Origin: JAKAWQ01 sp035549615
GTDB lineage: Bacteria; Pseudomonadota; Alphaproteobacteria; Acetobacterales; Acetobacteraceae
Length of the DNA stretch: 8,873 nt
Direction of reading: 5' to 3'
NCBI GenBank assembly: GCA_035549615.1
Contig: DASZQO010000247.1
Coordinates: 1-8,873 of the forward strand
Of this stretch, positions 1 to 5,691 are shown in pieces. Every line of letters begins with the position of its first letter. The first letter of the stretch is position 1. The notes under the pieces were generated by a model. It made no database searches and was not told the DNA's origin. It was given only the letters and a program-made list of their open reading frames with translations. Both the position numbers and the translations under genes were made by a program.

Positions 1-2
1 CC

Positions 3-737
3 CGGTTTCCCTCATTCAATAGCACGCCGTTCGGCGTTCCGCCGACAGTGCCCGCGTCTCCTGGGATCGTTATCAATGCTGCCGGTTCGTCGGAGGCTTT
101 AACAGCGCCGACGGTACCGGCAACCCCGTTCCCGATGTACGATATCAGTGTTCCAATAGGCCCAATTCCATCCGGTCCGTTAAATCCGCCGTTCATGCTC
201 AACACGCGAACACCGTTCAACACCAACCCGCCGGAGCCACCGCTGCCTGCTAGCATCAATGACGTCCCGATGCAGACAGTGGTTAATGATCCTATTTCCT
301 TGCTTCAAAAGGACATCCAAGACCTCGTGGCGGCCGGTCATACATTCAAGGGAGCAGTACTCAATATTGCTACCCAGTCTCCGGTTACCTTTCTGACCAC
401 AGCGAACTCCGGTGCGACCGGTCCAAAGGTTCCGGTTGCCCTACCACAGTTCAATGGCGGCATTGAGAACATCCGGTTCTTGGTTGGCGAAACCAACGTT
501 GCCGGTGGTAATACGCAGTTGCTGGAGAATGCCCAGACGGCGCTGGTTTACGCCACCTTCTGGATCGAGGAGGTCACTCATGAGGCAACTGGCGGACACT
601 TCATGCAGCTGCAATATGCCCAAATGGTGGTACTAAATTTCCCAGTCTTCCACCTTCTTCATGGAACGCCTTCCACCTATGTAAACCTAGGCTGGCCGCA
701 TATCACGGTAGCAACGCTCAGAAAGAGCTTTGGTTGA
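3..737 (+). CDS. Unrecognised protein, 3' part (start lies outside the window)
   Basis: The reading frame is open from the first full codon at base 3 to a TGA at 735-737, giving at least 244 residues. A GTG at 48 is available, but the upstream codons read like the same protein, so the true start is probably left of the window. The first 90 or so visible residues are rich in Pro, Thr, Ser and Asn, as in a linker or a secreted surface region. The last 120 residues look like a folded beta-rich domain, with the segments ENIRFLVGE, ATFWIEEV, FMQLQYAQMVVLNF and WPHITVATL near the C-terminus. I have a vague sense that this TFWIE / QLQY / WPH-VATL pattern recurs in other bacterial proteins, but I cannot name the family and give no function. 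GC content is clearly lower than in the genes to the right, and codons such as TTA, ATA and AAT are used, which suggests horizontal transfer. The 3' end is clear; the identity is unknown. Confidence 0.7.
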   Translation, partial: RFPSFNSTPFGVPPTVPASPGIVINAAGSSEALTAPTVPATPFPMYDISVPIGPIPSGPLNPPFMLNTRTPFNTNPPEPPLPASINDVPMQTVVNDPISLLQKDIQDLVAAGHTFKGAVLNIATQSPVTFLTTANSGATGPKVPVALPQFNGGIENIRFLVGETNVAGGNTQLLENAQTALVYATFWIEEVTHEATGGHFMQLQYAQMVVLNFPVFHLLHGTPSTYVNLGWPHITVATLRKSFG

Positions 738-750
738 GGAGGGGGGACGA

Positions 751-773
751 GAGGCCAGGCCTTCTTGGCCCTC
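751..773 (+). terminator. Weak hairpin after the left-edge gene
   Basis: Thirteen bases after the stop codon, GAGGCCA (751-757) can pair with TGGCCCTC (766-773) around an 8-base loop, with one bulged C. There is no T-run after it, so it is at best a weak or Rho-assisted terminator. Confidence 0.3.
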
Positions 774-874
774 TGTGGTTGCAAAAAGTCAACCGGAAGG
801 ATATGCGCCTTACGATTCTGCTCGAGGTCCGTTCTGCTCTTCAGTGATTCAGCACGTCGCGTGGGACGATGTCC

Positions 875-1168
875 TAGGCTGGCAGGGTCTTCGATGAGCA
901 GCCTGGGGCCGGCCAGGCGCGAAAGGGCTTCGGCAAGGGCATTGGCAATGGTTGGGTGTCGTTGGGTGGGTATGTACGCCGCCCAGCACCACGGCACGTC
1001 GCCACTGGCGAACTGAATAGCGGCGCAGCCAAGCGACGCGCGGCCGGTCTTGGCTCCGCTTGCCGTCTCCAGGAGCACCCTCTCGATGCCTGCTCTCCTG
1101 AGCTGCACAGTCTGGTCCGACGCACTCTGGCCGTCCGTAGACATCCGCGCATACTTGCCGATTTTTGA
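875..1168 (-). pseudogene. Serine recombinase (resolvase/invertase) remnant
   Basis: Read on the minus strand from 1168, the frame gives SKIGKYARMSTDGQ followed by SDQTVQL, an AG.ERV segment and ETASGAKTGRASL, then a GDV at about 995. This matches the N-terminus of small serine recombinases: the YARVST motif carries the nucleophilic serine (here the serine coded at 1139-1141), and Q..L..AG...V..E.ASGAKTDR is characteristic of the Tn3 resolvase / DNA invertase group. After GDV the expected block with the catalytic arginines (TRLDRLARS in typical members) is missing in all three minus-strand frames. An AGPRLLIEDPA segment further on only faintly resembles the AGFRSL.DPWA region. The frame stays open to 677, but it runs into the neighbouring gene, and no convincing helix-turn-helix follows. 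No ATG precedes the motif closely in frame, although one occurs at 1144 inside it. I read this as a decayed or truncated recombinase from a lost mobile element. The N-terminal match is strong; the exact ends are uncertain. Confidence 0.65.
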
Positions 1169-1386
1169 TGCGGCTCCGCATCCAACATCTCGCGGGACGA
1201 TCAGAGGATCGCCGCAATTCCGTTGCGGCTATATCGTCTTGGAAATTCGAAGGTCTTGACTTGTACAAACCTGCCTTCCGATACGGAGCAGGCCGCGATC
1301 AGGGGCTGTCGAGTTTGACGGCAAGAAACGGATGGCGAAGGCTGTGTGGTTCTGGCCTGATGGAGCGCTTCTGAATGGAGGCGTTC
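1169..1386. other. Non-coding stretch left of the DUF1203 gene
   Basis: I see no gene here. Overlapping short frames on both strands have no recognisable motif. It contains a palindrome TTGTACAA (1261-1268) and a TTGACT (1256-1261) followed 18 bases later by GATACG, too weak to call a promoter. Because it lies directly upstream of the recombinase remnant, it is where a resolution site would have been if the remnant came from a Tn3-like element, but I cannot identify the required paired subsites. Confidence 0.4.
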
Positions 1387-1854
1387 ATGAGATTTCGTAT
1401 CACCGGCCTCTCCGCCCAACCTTTCCAGCCTCTGTTCGGCCTCTCGGAGGCGGAACTTTCCAAATATGGCGTCAAACGCCTTGTTGCCGACGAGAAGCCG
1501 GGTTTTCCGTGCCGCATCGAGATGCGCGACGCGGACGTCGGCGAGACGCTGCTGCTTCTCAATCACATCTACCAACCCGCCGATACGCCCTATCGGGGGA
1601 CACACGCCATCTTCGTAAGAGAGGGGGCGACGGACACCTACAACGCGGTGGACCAGGTGCCGGAGGTCATGCGGGTCCGCCTCCTCTCGCTCCGTGGTTT
1701 CGATGCGGCCGGCATGATGCTGGACGCGGATGTGGTGGAGGGCGTGCATATCGAGCCGCTCATCGAGCGGATGTTTTCGAACCCGGATATAAGCTATATC
1801 CACGTCCATAATGCCAAGAGGGGCTGCTATTCCGGCCGGATCGACCGGGCTTGA
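1387..1854 (+). CDS. DUF1203 family protein
   Basis: A 155-residue protein starting MRFRITGLSA, which matches the short DUF1203 family (usually about 150-160 residues) along its full length. Recognisable parts are the FRITGL start, a PLF-LS-AEL segment, VADEKPGFPCR (residues 34-43), the LLLNH strand (56-60), PYRGTHAIFVREG (68-80) and the C-terminal IHVHNAKRGCYSGRIDR (138-154). The family has no established biochemical role. There is no signal peptide or membrane segment, so it is probably cytoplasmic. I chose the ATG at 1387 because GGAGG sits at 1377-1381, five bases ahead, and family members begin at this Met; an ATG at 1375 in the same frame (four residues longer) is the alternative. The gene stands alone: 187 bases separate it from the next gene. 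It is the first gene with the GC-rich codon use of the rest of the window, so it marks the right edge of the atypical segment. The family assignment is from recognition of the motifs. Confidence 0.85.
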   Translation: MRFRITGLSAQPFQPLFGLSEAELSKYGVKRLVADEKPGFPCRIEMRDADVGETLLLLNHIYQPADTPYRGTHAIFVREGATDTYNAVDQVPEVMRVRLLSLRGFDAAGMMLDADVVEGVHIEPLIERMFSNPDISYIHVHNAKRGCYSGRIDRA

Positions 1855-2040
1855 AGCGGGGCGCGTTTTCTCCTGCTCGATCGATCTTTCGGCTTGCGCC
1901 GCTCCCCGACCCCATATTCCGGCGATGCGCCTTCCGGAGCCCCGCGGTCAAGGCTTCCTGGGAGCCGATTGTGCTGGAGGCTGGCAGGCGCGGCCCTGCC
2001 CCGGCCTTGTCAGGCGCTTCGTTCGAAACAGGATGGTGAT

Positions 2041-2466
2041 ATGGACCCGTTGATCATCCTCTCCGATTCGGTCGAGCCCGAAGCTGAGCGCGTCATCCGC
2101 GACGGGCTCGACGGATTCAATGACAGCATGGCGGGATATGCCGATCGCCGGCCCCTCAACGTGAACATCAAGGATCGGGAGACGGGCGCGGTGCTTGGCG
2201 GACTTCGGGGGCGCACGTCGCTCGGGCTGTTTTTCGTCGAGCTGGTGTACCTGCCGGCGAATCTGCGCGGGAGGAAGGTGGGAACACGGATGATGCAGAT
2301 GGCGGAGGACGAGGCGCGTCGGCGGGGCTGCAAATCCGGCGTGCTGTTCACCATCAACTTTCAGGCTCCGGAGTTCTATCAGCGGCTGGGATGGCGTGTC
2401 TTTGGCGAGATTGCCTGCGACCCGGCCGGCACGAGCCGGGTGTTCATGACGAAATCCTTCCGGTGA
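2041..2466 (+). CDS. GNAT family N-acetyltransferase
   Basis: A 141-residue protein of the Gcn5-related acetyltransferase fold, which moves an acetyl group from acetyl-CoA to an amine; its substrate is unknown. It matches a common bacterial subfamily: a GLDGFND..AGYADRRPL start, a beta strand LGLFFVELVYLPANLRGR (about 61-78), the acetyl-CoA-binding loop and helix (76-95), then EARRRGC (91-97), FQAPEFYQRLGW (107-118) and FGEIACDPAG, ending in a basic MTKSFR. In the R-x-x-G-x-G/A pyrophosphate-binding loop the first glycine position is Lys79 (RGRKVGT), an unusual residue there. The start at 2041 is supported by AGGA at 2030-2033 with a 7-base gap; the longer frame from 1894 has no such support, and its extra residues do not look like this family. 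The gene ends three bases before a strong intrinsic terminator, so it is transcribed separately from uxuA. Confidence 0.88.
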   Translation: MDPLIILSDSVEPEAERVIRDGLDGFNDSMAGYADRRPLNVNIKDRETGAVLGGLRGRTSLGLFFVELVYLPANLRGRKVGTRMMQMAEDEARRRGCKSGVLFTINFQAPEFYQRLGWRVFGEIACDPAGTSRVFMTKSFR

Positions 2467-2468
2467 GC

Positions 2469-2500
2469 CACGGGAGGCTGTGTCACCCTCCCGTGTCTTT
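2469..2500 (+). terminator. Intrinsic terminator of the GNAT gene
   Basis: A perfect 9-base-pair stem, CACGGGAGG (2469-2477) with CCTCCCGTG (2487-2495), has a 9-base loop and is followed by TCTTT. It starts three bases after the GNAT stop codon. Position, stem strength and T-rich tail fit a Rho-independent terminator; the tail is short. Confidence 0.75.
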
Positions 2501-2508
2501 GCATCCGC

Positions 2509-2531
2509 CCGGACGATAGAATGTTGTCCGG
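2509..2531 (+). promoter_or_regulatory. Inverted repeat in the uxuA leader, possible operator or promoter
   Basis: CCGGAC (2509-2514) and GTCCGG (2526-2531) form a perfect inverted repeat around 11 bases that include TAGAAT (2517-2522), one mismatch from a sigma-70 -10 box. No good -35 box lies at the right spacing. The site is 33 bases upstream of the uxuA start codon, between the upstream terminator and the ribosome binding site, where a repressor site would be expected. It does not match the UxuR/ExuR consensus I know. This is a structural observation only. Confidence 0.35.
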
Positions 2532-2564
2532 CCGCGGAAAGGCGGGGGATAGGAAGGATTTTCG

Positions 2565-3758
2565 ATGCGACAGACATGGCGATGGTTCGGCCCCGACGAT
2601 CCGGTGACGCTGGATCATGCGCGGCAGGCTGGCGCGAGCGGGATCGTGACGGCGCTGCACCATCTGAACCAGGGCGGGGCGTGGCCCGTGGAAGAAGTGG
2701 AGCGGCGGCGAGGCGAGGTTGAGGCGGCCGGGCTCGTCTGGGACGTGGTTGAGAGCATCCATGTCGTCGAGGACATCAAGACGCGCACGGGAGCGTGGCG
2801 CGAGCGGATCGACAATTACAAGGACTCGATCCGCGCCGTGGCGCGGGCGGGTGTAAGGACCATCTGCTACAATTTCATGGCGATCACCGATTGGACGCGC
2901 ACCGATCTCGCCTGGAAATTGCCGAGCGGGGGCTATGCGCTGCGCTTTGATGCCACCGATTTCGCCGCCTATGACCTTTTTGTGCTCAGGCGCAAGGGCG
3001 CGGAGGGCGATCATTCGCCGGCGCTGGCCGCCGCGGCGGAAAAAAGATTCCGGGCGATGAGCGAGAGCGATATCGGCAAGCTCGAAGCGGTGCTGATCGA
3101 GTGGCTGCCGGCGCGGGATGTTGTCTATGGCCGTGAGGGATTCCGCCGCATGCTCGATATCTATGCGGAGATTCCGAAATCCCAGCTGCAGGAGACTCTC
3201 ATCGCGTTCCTGCGCGAGATCACCCCTGTGGCGGCCGAAGAAGGCGCGCGGCTTTGCATCCATCCGGATGATCCCTCCTTCCCCATCTTCGGCCTGCCGC
3301 GAGTGATGTCGGACGCGGACGATGTGCGGGCGATCTTCGCCGCGATCCCGGAGCCCGAATGCGGACTCACGCTCTGCACCGGCGCGTTCGGCTCCAATCC
3401 GCGCAACGATCTCGTCGCGATGGCCAAGGCGTTTGCTCCGCGCATCCATTTCGTGCATCTGCGCAACGTGACGCGCGAACCCGACGGTTCATTCTACGAA
3501 GCCGATCATCTTGGCGGCGATGTTGATATGGTGGGCGTGGTGGATGCATTGCTGGCGGAGGAGGAGCGGCGCCGGGCGGAAGGACGGCCCGATCACGAGC
3601 TTCCGATGCGGCCGGACCATGGCCATCTGCTGATCGACGATATCGGGAAGAAGGTGAATCCCGGCTATTCCTGCATCGGGCGGCTCAAGGGGCTTGCCGA
3701 GCTGCGCGGCGTGATGACGGCGCTGGAAGTGGGGCGAAAAAAGTCAGGCAAGGGGTGA
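2565..3758 (+). CDS. uxuA: Mannonate dehydratase (EC 4.2.1.8)
   Basis: UxuA dehydrates D-mannonate to 2-dehydro-3-deoxy-D-gluconate in the D-glucuronate branch of hexuronate breakdown; it is a cytoplasmic metal-dependent TIM-barrel enzyme. The 397 residues match the usual length (394 in E. coli) and align from the first residues: WRWFGP.DPV (5-14), ASGIVTALHH (24-33), VVESIHVVEDIKT (61-73), TICYNFMAITDWTRTDL (99-115) and ALRFD (125-129). The likely metal and catalytic residues are present in their family contexts: His233 in CIHPDDPSFP, Cys271 in LCTGAFGSNPRND, His298 in IHFVHLRN, and Asp351/His352 in RPDHGHLLIDD. The C-terminus PGYSCIGRLKGLAELRG is also typical, so the enzyme looks intact. 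The ATG at 2565 has AGGAAGG at 2551-2557, seven bases ahead. The gene stands alone in this window, with no uxuB, uxaC or uronate transporter beside it. A 23-base inverted repeat in its leader could carry its regulation. Confidence 0.97.
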   Translation: MRQTWRWFGPDDPVTLDHARQAGASGIVTALHHLNQGGAWPVEEVERRRGEVEAAGLVWDVVESIHVVEDIKTRTGAWRERIDNYKDSIRAVARAGVRTICYNFMAITDWTRTDLAWKLPSGGYALRFDATDFAAYDLFVLRRKGAEGDHSPALAAAAEKRFRAMSESDIGKLEAVLIEWLPARDVVYGREGFRRMLDIYAEIPKSQLQETLIAFLREITPVAAEEGARLCIHPDDPSFPIFGLPRVMSDADDVRAIFAAIPEPECGLTLCTGAFGSNPRNDLVAMAKAFAPRIHFVHLRNVTREPDGSFYEADHLGGDVDMVGVVDALLAEEERRRAEGRPDHELPMRPDHGHLLIDDIGKKVNPGYSCIGRLKGLAELRGVMTALEVGRKKSGKG

Positions 3759-3822
3759 CGTTCCCTCGCGCGGTCCGTTCACGGCCGCAATTGCCGAGGC
3801 GATTCGTCCCTGCCCCGGGGCC

Positions 3823-4137
3823 TTACATCGTCTTGCCGCCTTTCCGAAGCGAAACGGCAAGCCACCCTCTCTGCGAGCTTGCCGCAAACTCCCCGCGATA
3901 GATCAGGCCTGGCTGGAGGATGAATTCGCCGGGGCGCAGTGCGCCCGTGTCGAACCGGCCACCGCGCCCCCGGGGGACCAGGCCGGCATAGACATAACGC
4001 CTGCCAGTTTCATCGATCACGGCTTCGGCGATCGGCTGATCCATATAGGTGCCGATCACCGGGCCATCCATGGTCGTGTGATGCAGGAGGGAATATTCGA
4101 TTGTCTGCGCTTGAGAGAGCGCTCGCGGTGACGGCAT
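3823..4137 (-). CDS. Small hypothetical protein
   Basis: A 104-residue protein I do not recognise. The ATG at 4137 is chosen because GGAG (plus-strand CTCC at 4144-4147) sits six bases ahead of it; a GTG four codons upstream at 4149 is the alternative. The chain has no signal peptide, membrane segment or cysteine cluster. Its middle (residues about 23-80) reads like a compact beta-rich fold: MDGPVIGTYMDQPIAEAVID, GRRYVYAGLVP, FDTGALRPGEFILQPGLIY, with Gly/Arg turns. The last residues are basic (SLRKGGKTM). The frame is read against uxuA, with the two stop codons 64 bases apart, so it is convergent and must have its own promoter, presumably in the 4138-4240 region. The ribosome binding site and a codon pattern like that of its neighbours favour a real gene, but it could be lineage-specific, and I give no function. 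Confidence 0.6.
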   Translation of the reverse strand: MPSPRALSQAQTIEYSLLHHTTMDGPVIGTYMDQPIAEAVIDETGRRYVYAGLVPRGRGGRFDTGALRPGEFILQPGLIYRGEFAASSQRGWLAVSLRKGGKTM

Positions 4138-4594
4138 GCCGGACTCCACCAGACACCGCCTTGATCTATAGCGCCTTGTATAAAAATTCCATGCTGTTCC
4201 CCCGCGGGAGTTATAGGAATGGCATTATGGCCGCGCGGGTTTTCTGTGCTTGCCCGGATGGAAGGTCCTGTGAGCCTTCTGCCAAGCCCAAGGCGATAAC
4301 CGGAGAAGGGAACCCGTTCTTTCTTCAAAGAACCAAAGAATTTTCCTTTCATTCGGAGGCCCTGGCCGGCGCCTGGTCCGGAAAGCGGAGAAAAATCTTT
4401 CTGCTTCTTCAGAAAAAGAAGCCTTCTTCCGTCTGATCCTTTATCGAAGTGCATGAGCCGCCTTGGAGCAGATCTTGATCGGGCGGAATCGGCTGATCCT
4501 GTGCAGATGCCCGCAAAGACGGACCGCGGGAGCACGCGGTTCGCGTGCGCCAAGGCGAACGCAAATGGCACGAAACTCTCTTGCCTGAGGCGCC
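4138..4594. other. Long non-coding stretch with hairpins
   Basis: No coding frame here is convincing. The left part (4150-4240) is AT-richer and, read on the minus strand, would hold the promoter of the 3823-4137 gene; a TATAGAT (4160-4166 region) is a possible -10 box. It also has an imperfect palindrome with ATTCC (4186-4190), a central CCCGCGGG (4201-4208) and GGAAT (4216-4220). GAAGG (4261-4265) and CCTTC (4275-4279) form a small hairpin. The rest is taken up by the 4300-4431 palindromic element described separately. From 4432 to 4594, downstream of the DUF2380 stop codon, I see nothing. Confidence 0.5.
4300..4431. repeat. Imperfect palindromic element with two facing hairpins (REP/BIME-like)
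   Basis: The plus strand from about 4300 and the minus strand from 4431 read almost alike: CGG-AGAAGG, a hairpin, then AAAGA.TTTTC. On the plus strand the hairpin is GTTCTTT (4316-4322), CTTC loop, AAAGAAC (4327-4333), followed by CAAAGAATTTTCC. On the minus strand it is GCTTCTT (4422-4416), a 6-base loop, AAGAAGC (4409-4403), followed by AGAAAGATTTTTC. Similarity continues inward to GGCC/GGACC around a GC-rich centre (about 4356-4378). Two inverted hairpin units make this resemble REP pairs (BIME/REPIN) or a small non-autonomous inverted-repeat element. Each hairpin is followed by a T-run on its own strand, so it could also end transcription in both directions, including the minus-strand operon that stops at 4595. 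The symmetry is seen directly; the class is inferred. Confidence 0.6.
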
Positions 4595-5092
4595 TTATCT
4601 GCTCTCCGGCGAGAGCAGCCGGTGCGCAACGAGCCAGGTGGCGGCGCGGGTCCAGGCGATGTCGGTATCGCCACGGAGGGACACATCGCCAGCCGCGATC
4701 ATCTTTCCGGTGCCGACCGAGCGGATGATGATCGTCATATCGATGATGAGGTCCGAGACTTTTTGGACCCAGCCTGTCACCACCGCCTGGGCACCGATCT
4801 GGCGGCCGAGCGAGACCGCGCAGTCGGAGCAGCCGACGAGGTCATTCTCCGCGATCTGCGCGGCGATCGGCTGGAGATCGCTTGGGGTGTATTCCCCCGA
4901 GCGGACGAGGCCCTGCTTAACGACCTGATCGACCAATGCGAGCCGATGGAGATCGGCAGGGCTGGGCTTCGATTGCGGGGACGGAAGGCTTGTATCCTGA
5001 AGGATGAAGGGAAGAAAAGCGGTGCGCAGCGGGGCGGCGGACGCCGCCGTGGTGAATGCGACGAGGAGGACAAGGGAGAAGATCCGGCGCAT
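4595..5092 (-). CDS. DUF2380 family secreted protein
   Basis: A 165-residue protein with a clear signal peptide: MRRIF, then a hydrophobic stretch SLVLLVAFTT and an ASA-A cleavage context (about residues 17-20), so the mature protein is probably periplasmic. The body matches the DUF2380 family: a FLPFILQDTSL strand near residues 27-36, an LALVDQVVKQGLVRSGEY helix (51-68), a GCSDC cysteine pair (Cys88, Cys91), GAQAVVTGWVQKVSDLII (100-117) and VSLRGDTDIAWTRAATWLV (137-155). Function is unknown; the Cys-x-x-Cys pair and the fold suggest a binding or structural role, which is inference. The ATG at 5092 overlaps the rdgB stop by one base (TGATG), making coupling to rdgB translation likely. A TTG one codon earlier is possible but less likely. 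The gene is last in the minus-strand block; the palindromic element 163 bases further on may end its transcript. Confidence 0.85.
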   Translation of the reverse strand: MRRIFSLVLLVAFTTAASAAPLRTAFLPFILQDTSLPSPQSKPSPADLHRLALVDQVVKQGLVRSGEYTPSDLQPIAAQIAENDLVGCSDCAVSLGRQIGAQAVVTGWVQKVSDLIIDMTIIIRSVGTGKMIAAGDVSLRGDTDIAWTRAATWLVAHRLLSPESR

Positions 5093-5691
5093 CAATCGAG
5101 GCAGGCGGCGCGAAGCTGCACAAAGGCGCGCGCGCGGTGGGTATCGGCGCGTTTCTGCTCGGCGCTCATCTCGCCATAGGTGAGGCTTGCGCCGTTGGGA
5201 ACGAACATCGGGTCATAGCCGAAGCCGTTCGCCCCGCGCGGCGGCCAGACGGCCGTGCCATCCACCCGGCCGATGAAGGTTTCGGTGTGTCCATCCGGCC
5301 AGGCAAGCGCAAGAGCGCAGATGAACCAGGCATGGCGGTTCGGGTTCCCACCCATCTCGGCGTGAACACGCGCCATGGCGGCGGCGAAATCGCGCTCCCG
5401 CCCGGCCCAGCGCGCAGAGTGGATTCCAGGGCGGCCACCGAGGGCGGCGACGCAGAAGCCGGAATCATCGGCGAGCGAAGGCAGGCCCGATTTGGCGGCG
5501 GCGGCGAGCGCCTTGAGCCTGGCATTGCCGGCGAAATCCGGCGCGGTCTCCTCCGGCTCGGCAAGGCCTAGCGCGGGGGCGGAGAGGATTGCGATGCCAT
5601 AGGGTACCACGAGCTCCTCGATCTCCGCGAGCTTGCCCCTGTTGTGGCTGGCGAGCACGAGGCGTGTGCCGCGTTCGAGCCGGCGGGCCAT
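5092..5691 (-). CDS. rdgB: Non-canonical purine NTP pyrophosphatase, RdgB/HAM1 family
   Basis: RdgB hydrolyses ITP, dITP and XTP to the monophosphate and pyrophosphate, keeping deaminated purines out of RNA and DNA (EC 3.6.1.66). The 199 residues match the family length, and the motifs appear in order: LASHNRGKLAEI (13-24) for nucleotide binding, EETAPDFAGNARLKA (47-61), LADDSGFCV (73-81) with the catalytic/Mg acidic residues, GIHSARWAG (89-97), NGFGYDPMFVP (155-165), and MSAEQKRADTHRARA (175-189). The last motif usually reads SHR; here it is THR, a mild change. The ATG at 5691 overlaps the rph stop (TGATG), and the stop overlaps the next start in the same way, so it is the middle gene of a translationally coupled trio. 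Adjacency to rph is common in alphaproteobacteria. The hemW gene that often follows is absent here. Confidence 0.97.
   Translation of the reverse strand: MARRLERGTRLVLASHNRGKLAEIEELVVPYGIAILSAPALGLAEPEETAPDFAGNARLKALAAAAKSGLPSLADDSGFCVAALGGRPGIHSARWAGRERDFAAAMARVHAEMGGNPNRHAWFICALALAWPDGHTETFIGRVDGTAVWPPRGANGFGYDPMFVPNGASLTYGEMSAEQKRADTHRARAFVQLRAACLD

Noticed and set aside
1256..1285. TTGACT with GATACG as a promoter for the DUF1203 gene
   Set aside because: The -35 is good but the -10 matches only three of six positions at an 18-base spacing, and it would leave a leader of about 100 bases.
1201..1809. A 202-codon minus-strand frame across 1201-1809
   Set aside because: Most of it lies opposite the DUF1203 gene, and the remainder (1201-1386) has no recognisable motif.
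1894..2040. An N-terminal extension of the GNAT protein
   Set aside because: The extra 49 codons have no ribosome binding site and no family similarity, whereas the ATG at 2041 has both.
2379..3458. A 359-codon open frame on the minus strand
   Set aside because: It is antisense to uxuA, which has full-length family motifs and a strong ribosome binding site. The product is Arg/His-rich and resembles no protein.
3759..3822. A shared terminator between uxuA and the convergent small gene
   Set aside because: Only a 4-base stem (CGGC/GCCG) and a loopless GCCCCGGGGC palindrome are present, with no T-run; too weak to call.
4316..4422. CRISPR-like repeats in the 4150-4594 region
   Set aside because: There are only two hairpin units, in opposite orientation, with no regular spacers.
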